Shown one piece after another: positions 17,813 to 25,394 of a stretch of 58,499 bases of DNA. A program made the position numbers and the translations under genes. Below the pieces are notes generated by a model. The model worked only from the letters and a program-made list of their open reading frames with translations. It searched no databases and was not told the DNA's origin. How positions within the stretch are numbered: position 1 is the stretch's first letter; each line of letters starts with the position of its first letter. The DNA comes from Candidatus Gastranaerophilales bacterium (lineage in GTDB: Bacteria; Cyanobacteriota; Vampirovibrionia; Gastranaerophilales; Gastranaerophilaceae), in the NCBI GenBank assembly GCA_944324185.1, contig CALUVI010000007.1:1-58499 (forward strand), written 5' to 3'.

Positions 17813-18439
17813 ATTTTTCGTTACTACTGCATTAAATTCTTGTTTTCTGGAATACAGATAAATTACACTCCCTAAAGCTGTATAGGCAAGGAGTTCCGAA
17901 CATTCTTCAAACATCATGTTATGGAAAATTTCTTCCCCTGCCCAGGAGCAAACTATTGCAAAAATTAATATTAAACCATTCCATACGGGAAATTTAACAT
18001 TTTTAACGTATTTCCATAAATCAAGATAAAGCTTTTTCCAGATAAAATAAACGCCTGTCCACGCTATATAGCATCCGTAGAGCGGATGGAAAAGCCAGCC
18101 GTATTTGATTTCCTTCCAGGTATAAAATGTATTCGGTTCCCCGGGAACACAGAAAAATATTGTTCTCAGGCAATTTGTTTCACGAATGAGCAAAATACCG
18201 ATTACAAGTGCTGCAAATTTGAAAAAAGTTTTATTAAATTTTGTAGTAAGAGCTAAGTACATTCCCCAGAACAGCACAACAAGCTGGATATTCTCAAACC
18301 ACGAATTTTCATAAGCAGCTTCCAACGGCAAAAACCTGCATGCCGGGAAAATTAGCAAAAGAACAAAAACATTCAGCCAGTTAATATTATAAAACTTAAA
18401 ATTCAGATGAGATTTACAAAAATTTATTATTTTTCGCAT
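17807..18439 (-). CDS. Polytopic membrane protein with Glu/His-rich helix motif
   Basis: I do not recognise a named family. The 210 residues contain about six hydrophobic helices, starting near residue 22 (VFVLLLIFPACRFLPL). Between the last two helices is GEEIFHNMMFEECSELLAY: an E-E-x-x-x-H...E-E-x-x-E-L pattern inside or beside the membrane that could bind a metal or be catalytic. RETNCLR and a long GWLFHPLYGCY segment lie in the middle. It is the last gene before the convergent glycosidase-like gene and lies downstream of the SMR exporter on the same strand (68-base gap), so an operon is possible. Confidence 0.6.
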   Translation of the reverse strand: MRKIINFCKSHLNFKFYNINWLNVFVLLLIFPACRFLPLEAAYENSWFENIQLVVLFWGMYLALTTKFNKTFFKFAALVIGILLIRETNCLRTIFFCVPGEPNTFYTWKEIKYGWLFHPLYGCYIAWTGVYFIWKKLYLDLWKYVKNVKFPVWNGLILIFAIVCSWAGEEIFHNMMFEECSELLAYTALGSVIYLYSRKQEFNAVVTKNL

Positions 18440-18507
18440 TTATAAACTCCGTTTCTTAATTCCGTATTCCATTGATTGTAATAAAAAAATAACACTTTGT
18501 AAATAAT

Positions 18508-18825
18508 TTAATGCGCAAGTAATTTAAGCCCTGTAATTCCTGATAAAATAAGTGCAATACAAAATAAACGCATTGCAGTAACCGGTTCTTTAAAAAGAAT
18601 TATCCCCAGAATCACAGTTCCGAGGGTTCCGATTCCTGTCCAGATAGCATAAGCAGTCCCGAGAGGAAGATTTTTAAGAGCAAGTGATAAAAAATAAAAA
18701 CTTGCGACCATGCCGGCTACAGTTAATACTGATGGTATTAGCTGCGTAAACCCGTGCGTAAACTTTAGCCCGACAGCCCAGCTAATCTCAAATAATCCCG
18801 CTATAAATAAAAACATCCAGTGCAT
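18508..18825 (-). CDS. sugE: SMR-family exporter, Gdx/SugE type
   Basis: Small multidrug resistance proteins are dual-topology dimers of four-helix subunits that exchange protons for cations; the Gdx/SugE branch exports guanidinium. The 105-residue length is standard. FIAGLFEISWAVGLKFTHGF carries the membrane-embedded Glu and the Gdx-like W-A-V-G-L-K-x-T-H-G-F stretch, and GTAYAIWTGIGTLG is the typical helix 3 motif. It starts 15 bases after the helicase stop codon, so it is probably cotranscribed with the helicase. No guanidine riboswitch can be fitted into so short a gap. Confidence 0.85.
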   Translation of the reverse strand: MHWMFLFIAGLFEISWAVGLKFTHGFTQLIPSVLTVAGMVASFYFLSLALKNLPLGTAYAIWTGIGTLGTVILGIILFKEPVTAMRLFCIALILSGITGLKLLAH

Positions 18826-18840
18826 AACAATACCTCTCTT

Positions 18841-21800
18841 CTATAAAACATTTTCAAAAATCACACTCGGCTCCTGCTCGGTTTCTTTGTTGCCCCAGCC
18901 TTTTGTCTTAGAAGAAGTCGTTATATAAAGTTTCTTCTGCGCCCGTGTGATTGCAACATATAAGAGCCTTAAACTCTCTTCCGAATTAAACTCTCTTAGT
19001 TCAAGCTCTGTTTTCTTTTTATAAGCCGGATTAAATCCTCTTACTTCTTCCATAAATACCGTAGAAGATTTTGTTTTTGCTTTTTCTACATCAATAGACA
19101 AATTCTTTTCTGCCATCTCCGGCAAAAATACATACTCAAACTCATCGCCTTTGGATTTATGAAGAGTCATTATCTGGACTTTACCTTTCATAGCGTCTTT
19201 ATCCTCTTCTTCAGAGAAGAACTTAAATCCGCTCAGAGTAGGCTTTTTAGAGATTTCTTCCAGTCTCTGGAGAGTCAGGTCAAATTTTGCTTTCGAACTT
19301 ATTCGTTTGACAAGAGTTGCAATCAAATACACATTGGATTTTTCAATATCGCTTGTGTAATAAAAAAGTCCGATTCTGATTACAAGCTCTTCAAGCGGAA
19401 GTGTAGAAGAATTCAGCCAGTACTGCATATCCCACAAGAATTGCGCAAGGTCATTTGATTCAATCTCGTCTCCGTCCTTTTTAATAAAAGGTGTTTCAGA
19501 AGCCCTGATTTCCAGCTGCAAACGCTGCTTATAAAAGCCTAAATCCGAAAGTGTTTCGTAAGTTGAGACAACAACTTCGTTATCAAACGGATTCCGGATA
19601 AATTTCAGAATAGAAAATATCGTATTAAATACGCCCTTTTGTCCTAAAGATTCACTTCTTGTAATACTTTTTAATCCGGCATTATTAATAAATTCCGCCC
19701 ATGATGCCACCTGATAATTGTTTCTCAAAAGTATTCCAATTGTCGCATCTTTGTTTCGGGTAAGAATATTTTTTATTTCTTTCAGAATAAAATTCCGCTC
19801 CGCAAAAGTGTTTTCAAAAACCCTTGAAAATATTGCATTTTCGCTTACAGGATTTTTCCCCTCAACTCCATTCATATAGCTTGTAAAAAACGCTTTCGGC
19901 AATATTTTATTTCCGAAATCCACAAGCCTGTTAGCAAGCGTCATAACATCCTGCGTGCATCTTTGTGAATGATTCATCTCAACAGTCTTATCAGCAGTTT
20001 TTATAAAGTTCCTGAAACCTTCCACATCAGCGTTGGAAAAAGTTGTTGTAATTGCCTGATTAATATCTCCGCATCTTACAAGATTTTTATGTTTTCCGCT
20101 CAAAAGAGCAATCAACCGCTGCTGGACTCCCGACGAATCCTGCGCTTCATCTTCAATTATGTATTCGCAAATATTCTGATAATATTCCAGAATATCCGGA
20201 TTGTTTTCCAAAAGTTTAACCGACATAATTAAAATGTCATCATAGTCTATTAAATTTTCTTCCCTTAGTTTTGCCTGATATTCTTTGTAAAAAGTTTTAA
20301 ATTTCTCAATCTTTTTATCACTTGAAGGCGTATCAATATTGCCCTCCTGCAATTTTATAACAGAAATTGCCCTGTCAAACTCGTCACTTTCTGTTTTTGT
20401 GAATTTTCCCCCGATAGATTTTATAATTCGCATTCTTTGAGTGTCATCGCAAATATCAAAATCTGATTCAAGATTCAATCTTTCAAAATTTGAATTTTCT
20501 TTGATAATTTTTAGCGCAAGTCCGTGAATTGTGCTTATATTTGGAAGCTGGGTAGAATTAGGGCACATGTTTTTGATTCTTTCCCTGAAATTTCTCGCTG
20601 CAGAATCCATATAAGTCAGAACAAAAATGTTTGAAGGTGTAACGCCCTGATTTATAAGTTTTATAATTAAAGCCAGCAGAATCGTAGTTTTACCCGCTCC
20701 CGGAACTGCGGAAATTGCCATACTTCCGCCTCTGTAATCCAGTACAGGCTTCTGATCCGCCCGTGGTGTAATCTTAAACGCTATTGCTCCCTCTCCTTCG
20801 GGGAGGGCTGGGGAGGGGGTTGAACCTGCCAGATATTCTTCGATCCCGCCTAAATTTTCGACACCTGATGGATCAAACAAGCTTGAACATGCCCAGATAT
20901 GGTCGGACGCCAGAAGCAAAAGTTTACGCAAAATTCTTGCAGTCTTTTGTTTTGCTAAAAATATATCATCTTCAACCGTGTACTCGTCCTTTGTCCAGTC
21001 TGCCTGAAAAACCCACGCATTATATAAAGGTCCTGTATCGGTCTTAACCCAGTCAGAATGCGAAATATCCAGCCAGAACTGATATTTGGAAGCAATCTTA
21101 TTATCAATAATTTTCTGAGGAGTTGCAACAACTAAATCATTATCCGAAAACTCCAGAATCGTGCTTGGATTTTCAGCAATAATAGAGTTTTCTATCTGAA
21201 CAATAATTTCTTCCGCGCGCTCTATTACAGTCCTTGCGCCGAGAACACTTTCAAAATCCCTCAACTGTTTTATAAAGAAATTAAATTTGTTTACCTTACT
21301 TTCGTCAGCATGCTCAACAAGTTTGTAAAACAATTCATAAACTTTGAGTGATAATTTTTCCTCCTTTGCTTTAATCTCTTCAAAAACTTTTAAAAATTTC
21401 CGGTATTTTTCATCATAAAAATCTATTTGAACAGAAGGAAGTTTTCCGGTTGACTTATACCCTTCAAGAATCTTATCACAATACTTGAGCGGAATTTCAA
21501 GATAATCAGATAAAATTACACGGAGTTCTATTTCATCAATATCAATATCGAGCATGAGTTTTAGAATATTCAAACTTGCTTTTACCAGCGGATTATCAAT
21601 AAGTTTTTCGCTTCCGGATAAAAAGAGCGGATTGCACATGTGTTTTAAATTCTCTTCCAGAGTAAATTTGAGCATGTTATCCTGAAGCGGAGTAATTATT
21701 GTAATATCTTTAGGTTTTACATTTTTTTTGAATAAGTTTTTTATCTTTTCGATAGTGAAATCCAGAATCTCAGCACGTTTGGAGAGTGAGGTTAATGTAA

Positions 21801-23343
21801 AATTTTCCAATCTTTCTCTCTTGTTTTCGAGAATGTTTGAAAAGATAATCTCGCCTTGAGGAAATGTATTTTGAGAGTGAGTAGTAAATGGTGAATAGTG
21901 AGTAGAATTTTTAGCCTTAGTTATATCCTCATCACACCTCACCGGAATCGGAGATTCCGACTCTCCCACAAGGGGAGAGTTATGCGCTATACTTTTTTGT
22001 TTAACATCACAATCAATATTTATATTTTTACAGCAGGCGAGTACATCCCCCCGCCCCTTGTGGGAGGGGGTTAGGGGGAGGGGTTGAATATCTACTTTAT
22101 TCAAAATTTCTTCAATTACACCCTCTATATTATTAAATATTTCGTTATTAAAAATTCTTAAAACTTGGTATCCATTATCAATAATAAATTTATCCCTAAT
22201 TTCATCATGCTGTTTTTGCTCGTCTTCAAGATGTCCGCCTCCATCGAGTTCAATTACTAATTTTTTTTCATAACAAACAAAATCCAGTATATAATTGCCA
22301 AAAGCTTCCTGACGTCTGAATTTTAATCCGTTCAATTGTTTATTTCTAAGATAATACCAGAGAATCTGTTCAGCAGGAGTAGAATTTTTTCTTAATTCTT
22401 TTGAATGTTCAAGCGCCTCTTTTGTATAAAAATGTCTGGCTTTTAAACTTTCTTGTTCTTGACCCCTCACCGGAATCAAAGATTCCGACTCTCCCACAAG
22501 GGGAGAGTTATGCGCTATACTTTTTTGTATAACGACATGGGGTTGGGGTAATTCATTTATCACTTCTTCATTAAATAAGTGTACTAACTTACACTCAATC
22601 GACGTATCTGCGCTCAAATACCCGCATCTGCTTGAGCCAAGAGCGTCAAAACATATTACCCAATCCTTTAATTGCGGCTTCAAATACCTTATAAAATCAA
22701 AACAAACCGGAGTCATTTCATCGGCGTCATCCACAAGAAGATATTTTATGTTTTTAAAATAATCCGTATTTTTATAGACATGATTAAAAATCAGAGTCTG
22801 CCTCAAATAGTCTAAACTTCTGGTCTTGAGAGTAGACGATAAAAGCTTTTTAATAATCAATTCCGCATCTTCTGCAAACGATTCATTTAAAATTTCTGAT
22901 CTTTTTTTAACTTCTTCATTTGTTAAATGATTCTGAACAATAAGAGAATATCTCCTGAAAATTTGATGTAAAAGAGAATGTTTGGAATTATATCCTTTAA
23001 CATCAACCTGTTTTAAAATATCTTTCAGCAAAAACTGAGACACCTCTAAACCCACAAGATTAGGGAGAATGAAGGCTTTTTTAGACGGAATGGAGTTTTC
23101 TACAAAACACCAGTTTTCAACAAGTGTATTATATACAATTGAAAAAAATGAATGGACATTTAATTTTTCTGTTGCATCAACTTTTATGTTTTTTAAAATT
23201 TTATCAATGAATTGTTTTTTTAATGTTGAATTTTGGACAAGAACCAGTATTTCTGACGGTTTCACGCCATCAGATATCAGCTCCAGATATTTATCAACTA
23301 ATACTTTAGTTCGAAAATCGACTTTAATAAAATTTAATAACAT
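18841..23343 (-). CDS. UvrD/Rep-type SF1 helicase with in-frame repeats and DUF559 insert
   Basis: The 1500-residue product carries a full SF1A motor: Q-motif region TPRADQKPVLDYRGGSM, Walker A PGAGKTT (Lys 885), Walker B EDEAQD (about 1064-1069), motif III GDINQA, motif V TLHKSKGDEFEYVFLPE and motif VI LLYVAITRAQKKLY. Residues 1-270 look like a second helicase-like module without a P-loop (LLVDDADEMTPV in the Walker B position), as in RecC/AddB-type partners. Between them the gene has in-frame foreign segments: repeat copies at residues 272-293 and 448-469, a complete DUF559 nuclease-like domain at about 300-415, a further repeat at about 419-436, and another at 840-854 just before the Q motif. 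No stop or frameshift is seen. It probably acts in DNA repair. It is followed by sugE. Confidence 0.85.
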   Translation of the reverse strand: MLLNFIKVDFRTKVLVDKYLELISDGVKPSEILVLVQNSTLKKQFIDKILKNIKVDATEKLNVHSFFSIVYNTLVENWCFVENSIPSKKAFILPNLVGLEVSQFLLKDILKQVDVKGYNSKHSLLHQIFRRYSLIVQNHLTNEEVKKRSEILNESFAEDAELIIKKLLSSTLKTRSLDYLRQTLIFNHVYKNTDYFKNIKYLLVDDADEMTPVCFDFIRYLKPQLKDWVICFDALGSSRCGYLSADTSIECKLVHLFNEEVINELPQPHVVIQKSIAHNSPLVGESESLIPVRGQEQESLKARHFYTKEALEHSKELRKNSTPAEQILWYYLRNKQLNGLKFRRQEAFGNYILDFVCYEKKLVIELDGGGHLEDEQKQHDEIRDKFIIDNGYQVLRIFNNEIFNNIEGVIEEILNKVDIQPLPLTPSHKGRGDVLACCKNINIDCDVKQKSIAHNSPLVGESESPIPVRCDEDITKAKNSTHYSPFTTHSQNTFPQGEIIFSNILENKRERLENFTLTSLSKRAEILDFTIEKIKNLFKKNVKPKDITIITPLQDNMLKFTLEENLKHMCNPLFLSGSEKLIDNPLVKASLNILKLMLDIDIDEIELRVILSDYLEIPLKYCDKILEGYKSTGKLPSVQIDFYDEKYRKFLKVFEEIKAKEEKLSLKVYELFYKLVEHADESKVNKFNFFIKQLRDFESVLGARTVIERAEEIIVQIENSIIAENPSTILEFSDNDLVVATPQKIIDNKIASKYQFWLDISHSDWVKTDTGPLYNAWVFQADWTKDEYTVEDDIFLAKQKTARILRKLLLLASDHIWACSSLFDPSGVENLGGIEEYLAGSTPSPALPEGEGAIAFKITPRADQKPVLDYRGGSMAISAVPGAGKTTILLALIIKLINQGVTPSNIFVLTYMDSAARNFRERIKNMCPNSTQLPNISTIHGLALKIIKENSNFERLNLESDFDICDDTQRMRIIKSIGGKFTKTESDEFDRAISVIKLQEGNIDTPSSDKKIEKFKTFYKEYQAKLREENLIDYDDILIMSVKLLENNPDILEYYQNICEYIIEDEAQDSSGVQQRLIALLSGKHKNLVRCGDINQAITTTFSNADVEGFRNFIKTADKTVEMNHSQRCTQDVMTLANRLVDFGNKILPKAFFTSYMNGVEGKNPVSENAIFSRVFENTFAERNFILKEIKNILTRNKDATIGILLRNNYQVASWAEFINNAGLKSITRSESLGQKGVFNTIFSILKFIRNPFDNEVVVSTYETLSDLGFYKQRLQLEIRASETPFIKKDGDEIESNDLAQFLWDMQYWLNSSTLPLEELVIRIGLFYYTSDIEKSNVYLIATLVKRISSKAKFDLTLQRLEEISKKPTLSGFKFFSEEEDKDAMKGKVQIMTLHKSKGDEFEYVFLPEMAEKNLSIDVEKAKTKSSTVFMEEVRGFNPAYKKKTELELREFNSEESLRLLYVAITRAQKKLYITTSSKTKGWGNKETEQEPSVIFENVL
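20781..20823. repeat. GC-rich repeat inside helicase gene, before Walker A
   Basis: The segment CTCCCTCTCCTTCGGGGAGG is followed by GCTGGGGAGGGGGTTGAA. It is a member of the CTCCCC/GGGGAG family found in the intergenic blocks at 31.4, 33.0 and 35.7 kb. On the coding strand it reads STPSPALPEGEGA, unlike the surrounding helicase. Confidence 0.75.
21866..21915. repeat. TCACTATTCACC-type repeat fragment inside helicase gene
   Basis: The coding strand reads CTACTCACTATTCACCATTT and gives the peptide THYSPFTTHSQ. The same TCACTATTCACC words end the dispersed repeats at 42.4, 43.8, 49.9 and 52.1 kb. Confidence 0.65.
21937..22528 (-). mobile_element. DUF559 nuclease cassette bounded by 64-bp direct repeats
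   Basis: The ends 21937-22000 and 22465-22528 are direct repeats that match at 62 of 64 positions and are offset by 528 bases, a multiple of three. Inside is a DUF559 (Vsr-like, PD-(D/E)XK fold) domain: LRKNSTPAEQILWYYLRNKQ, LKFRRQEAFGNYILDFVC and KKLVIELDGGGH, with the acidic residues intact. A further GC-rich repeat (22036-22087, peptide PLTPSHKGRG) lies at its C-terminal side. The cassette is translated as part of the helicase. Whether it moves, and whether the nuclease drives movement, is inference. Confidence 0.6.
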
Positions 23344-23385
23344 ACTCCTTATGGACTATTTTACCACAAATACGGTTCAAACCTC

Positions 23386-23414
23386 TTGCAAAATATGAAA
23401 ATTTTTAATACAAT
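23386..23414 (+). promoter_or_regulatory. Promoter of the DUF2582 gene
   Basis: TTGCAA (23386-23391) and TACAAT (23409-23414) with a 17-base spacer; the ATG is 50 bases further on. Confidence 0.65.
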
Positions 23415-23463
23415 AAATGGGTAAGTTTTTTACAGTAACACTATTTAAGAAGGAGATTAAAAC

Positions 23464-23691
23464 ATGGCAAGAGTTAAAGATGAAAAAAAAGGTATTCAGG
23501 AACAAATCATTGAATCAGCTGGTCAAATCTACAACTACCTTTCTAACAAGGGTGAAGTTTCTATCAGCAAAATGAAAAAAGACCTTTCTTTAAACGAAAA
23601 CTTTGCTGAAATGGGCTTAGGCTGGTTATCAAGAGAAGACAAACTTGAATACACTCAAAAAGCTAAATCAGTAACTGTAAAATTAAGATAG
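23464..23691 (+). CDS. DUF2582-type winged-helix protein
   Basis: The 75-residue product is a single small winged helix-turn-helix domain of the DUF2582 (PF10771) kind. SAGQIYNYLSNKGEVSISKM is the first helix plus turn, AEMGLGWLSREDKL the recognition-helix region, and KAKSVTVKLR the wing. Members are stand-alone DNA-binding-like proteins of unknown target. AAGAAGGAG lies 8 bases before the ATG, the strongest ribosome site in this part of the window, and promoter and terminator are both clear, so it is an independent, probably well-expressed gene. Confidence 0.85.
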   Translation: MARVKDEKKGIQEQIIESAGQIYNYLSNKGEVSISKMKKDLSLNENFAEMGLGWLSREDKLEYTQKAKSVTVKLR

Positions 23692-23710
23692 TAACTGAAA
23701 AAAAGTTTGA

Positions 23711-23745
23711 AAAACCTCTCTAAAATTTAGAGAGGTTTTTTATTT
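23711..23745. terminator. Terminator between convergent genes
   Basis: AAAACCTCTCTAAA and TTTAGAGAGGTTTT form a long stem followed by a T-rich tract on the + strand. It can also serve the minus-strand gene ending at 23740. Confidence 0.85.
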
Positions 23746-24081
23746 TTGTAAATCCTTCTTGACCGTAGGAGACAGTCCTTTTATAGCAAAAGGTTTTGCG
23801 AAATAAACGGCGCTTACGATTCCGAGAAGCGCTCCGAGAACATTCAGGGAAGTTCTTGTTCCTTTCCAATTTTGAGGCAAGAAATTTGATATCGAAAGCA
23901 ATCCGCTGCCTGCCATAAGATAAATATACGCCTTAAAAATTCCCCTTGGAACAGCGACACAATCCTGCACATCGCGCGGATTTTTAACATTGTCTGCAAT
24001 TACATCTATAAATTCACGCTTTGGCTTTTTTGACTGTGTATTATAAAAACCGGGTTGAGTCTGTATTCTTGAAATATTCAT
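23740..24081 (-). CDS. Small membrane protein of unknown function
   Basis: The 113-residue product is not recognised. The first ~35 residues are polar (MNISRIQTQPGFYNTQSKKP), followed by DCVAVPRGIFKAYIYLMAGS and a second hydrophobic segment, NVLGALLGIVSAVYFAKPF. This gives two membrane helices with a Tyr/Asn/Gln-rich N-terminal leader similar in style to other hypothetical proteins in the window. No good ribosome site precedes the ATG. It follows the CheD-like gene by 41 bases on the same strand, so the two may be cotranscribed. Confidence 0.55.
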   Translation of the reverse strand: MNISRIQTQPGFYNTQSKKPKREFIDVIADNVKNPRDVQDCVAVPRGIFKAYIYLMAGSGLLSISNFLPQNWKGTRTSLNVLGALLGIVSAVYFAKPFAIKGLSPTVKKDLQK

Positions 24082-24122
24082 AACAATTATATTAAAACCT
24101 GAAAATATTTTTTTTGCGTTAT

Positions 24123-25004
24123 CTAAATTCTACTCTTTTTATTTTCAATTTGTATTTTTAAGATTTTCAAAATCTCCTCCGGAAAACGGGCGTTAAGAAA
24201 ACTTTGCCACAATTTCTCAAGGCTTTCTAAAGTTCTGCAGCCTCTGAGAATATTTTCAAACGTATTGTAAGCTTGCAAATCCAGAATTTTAAAACTTGCC
24301 TGTCCCGAATCTTTTATGTTCCATTCACCCGCTTTAATCTGTTTTTGAACACCTTTATTCGGAATCTGATATATCTCGCCCCTGCAGCCGACAATTTCCG
24401 GATATCTGTATGTTGAATGATAAACATTAACAATAGCATCAGGGTTAGAACGGGTCAGAAGTTTAAGCATATTTTTCATATTCTGTTCTTGCTCGCAGTA
24501 GAACATAGAATCCCCCGGAACAATTGCCCCGCCTGTATATCCTTCCGGCATAAGAGCCTTTAACATATATTTCAATGTTGAATACGAACAATTTGGCAGA
24601 GCATGGTAAAGAGCGTGCGTTCCTGTTTTTTTGTTATAAATATACATAACAGAACAATCATGAACATAAGAAGTAGAAATCGGTGTCAGTATGTTAGCTT
24701 TAAGAAAAGAATTTCCGTACCCTTCTGTATTAGTTGAGTAGCCGCAATTTTTTACGTATTCATTTTTTTCAAAAAAATCCCAGAAATTTTTCAACGGGAT
24801 TGAGCCCTGACACTTTGTACCAGCCATGTACTGAGGTTCAATGTGCTTTATTTTTGTCAAAGATTTATTAGGTTTTGTATATCCGACCGGAGTACGTACA
24901 AATAAATCATAAAGCGTTTGTTTTTTAAACTTTATACCTTTGAAAGACTGCTGATTATTGTAATATGAAGTTTTATTTGAATATGAATAAAAGTTAACTT
25001 TCAT
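24123..25004 (-). CDS. Hypothetical protein with CheD-like Thr-Cys-His deamidase signature
   Basis: I recognise no exact family for this 293-residue protein. The N-terminus MKVNFYSYSN...NNQQSFKG is a polar leader. Around residues 111-134, TSYVHDCSVMYIYNKKT then HALYHALP resembles the CheD core (T-x5-C...H-x-x-L-P). Thr111, Cys117 and His134 have the same spacing as the T21/C27/H44 triad I recall for Thermotoga CheD. CheD-type domains deamidate glutamines in partner proteins; the same fold occurs in CNF-type toxins. GGAIVPGDSMFY could match the later CheD strand. There is no chemotaxis gene nearby, so a role as a secreted or cytosolic protein deamidase is a hypothesis. It may lead a two-gene unit with the membrane protein at 23740. 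Confidence 0.5.
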   Translation of the reverse strand: MKVNFYSYSNKTSYYNNQQSFKGIKFKKQTLYDLFVRTPVGYTKPNKSLTKIKHIEPQYMAGTKCQGSIPLKNFWDFFEKNEYVKNCGYSTNTEGYGNSFLKANILTPISTSYVHDCSVMYIYNKKTGTHALYHALPNCSYSTLKYMLKALMPEGYTGGAIVPGDSMFYCEQEQNMKNMLKLLTRSNPDAIVNVYHSTYRYPEIVGCRGEIYQIPNKGVQKQIKAGEWNIKDSGQASFKILDLQAYNTFENILRGCRTLESLEKLWQSFLNARFPEEILKILKIQIENKKSRI

Positions 25005-25033
25005 AGTAATAAAAAAACATGAGAAAAAAAATT

Positions 25034-25061
25034 TTGCTATAAAAAATGTTTATGTTAGAAT
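25034..25061 (+). promoter_or_regulatory. Promoter of the tRNA-Lys region
   Basis: TTGCTA (25034-25039) and TAGAAT (25056-25061), spacing 16. It lies upstream of the broken tRNA copy, so the functional tRNA is now about 170 bases from its promoter. Confidence 0.55.
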
Positions 25062-25086
25062 AAGTTTGTTGAAAGCAACGGTGAAA

Positions 25087-25141
25087 CGACAGATTTGAAA
25101 ATTAGACATACGGGTGCGTGGCGCAGTTGACTCTGCCGAAA
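25087..25141 (+). pseudogene. Truncated duplicate of tRNA-Lys 5' part with leader
   Basis: Bases 25087-25129 match 25212-25254 at 42 of 43 positions: the leader CGACAGATTTGAAAATTA plus the first 18 bases of tRNA-Lys. After GGCGCAGTTG this copy jumps into GACTCTGCCG and lacks the anticodon arm and all 3' parts. It cannot form a tRNA. Confidence 0.75.
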
Positions 25142-25211
25142 AAAATCCGAACCGTTGAGGATTTTTTGAGAGGTAGCGAACACGGGAGTGTTCCCGCTAA
25201 CAACTGCCGGA
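25142..25211 (+). other. Insert between tRNA-Lys duplicate and tRNA-Lys
   Basis: This piece holds a hairpin AAAAAATCC...GGATTTTTT (about 25141-25169) and a second small stem around CACGGGAGTGTTCCCG. The first stem is followed by T only within its own arm, so it may attenuate transcription before the true tRNA. Confidence 0.4.
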
Positions 25212-25236
25212 CGACAGATTTGAAAATTAAACATAC

Positions 25237-25309
25237 GGGTGCGTGGCGCAGTTGGTAGCGCAGTTGACTCTTAATCAATTGGTCGTGGGTTCGAGTCCCA
25301 CCACACCCA
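25237..25309 (+). tRNA. tRNA-Lys (anticodon CUU)
   Basis: Acceptor GGGTGCG (25237-25243) pairs with CACACCC (25302-25308), with one C-A mismatch at the sixth pair. The D-arm region is GCGCAGTTGGTAGCGC, anticodon loop ACTCTTAAT gives CUU, T-arm is GTGGG-TTCGAGT-CCCAC and the discriminator is A. CCA is not encoded. The 5' part is duplicated upstream. Confidence 0.93.
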
Positions 25310-25313
25310 GAAT

Positions 25314-25343
25314 AAAAAAGGCTCTTTGTAATGAGCCTTTTTT
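25314..25343. terminator. Terminator shared by tRNA-Lys and the prepilin operon
   Basis: AAAAAAGGCTC and GAGCCTTTTTT form a stem around TTTGTAAT with A and T tracts that work in both directions. Confidence 0.88.
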
Positions 25344-25394
25344 ATTTGCATAAATTTAGTTTACCAGCAAATTGTCTTGAATAAATCAGAAGAA

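Noticed and set aside
18826-18840. Guanidine riboswitch ahead of the SMR exporter
   Set aside because: Only 15 bases separate it from the helicase stop codon.
21937-22528. Intein inside the helicase
   Set aside because: No splicing motifs (N-terminal Cys/Ser block, C-terminal HN) are seen; the ends are DNA repeats and the inner domain is DUF559, not a LAGLIDADG or HNH homing nuclease.
25111-25141. Second tRNA-Lys gene
   Set aside because: Only the first 18 tRNA bases are present; anticodon and T arms are missing.
25087-25254. Prophage attachment-site pair at tRNA-Lys
   Set aside because: The repeats are only 125 bases apart, enclose no integrase, and duplicate the 5' rather than the usual 3' end of the tRNA.
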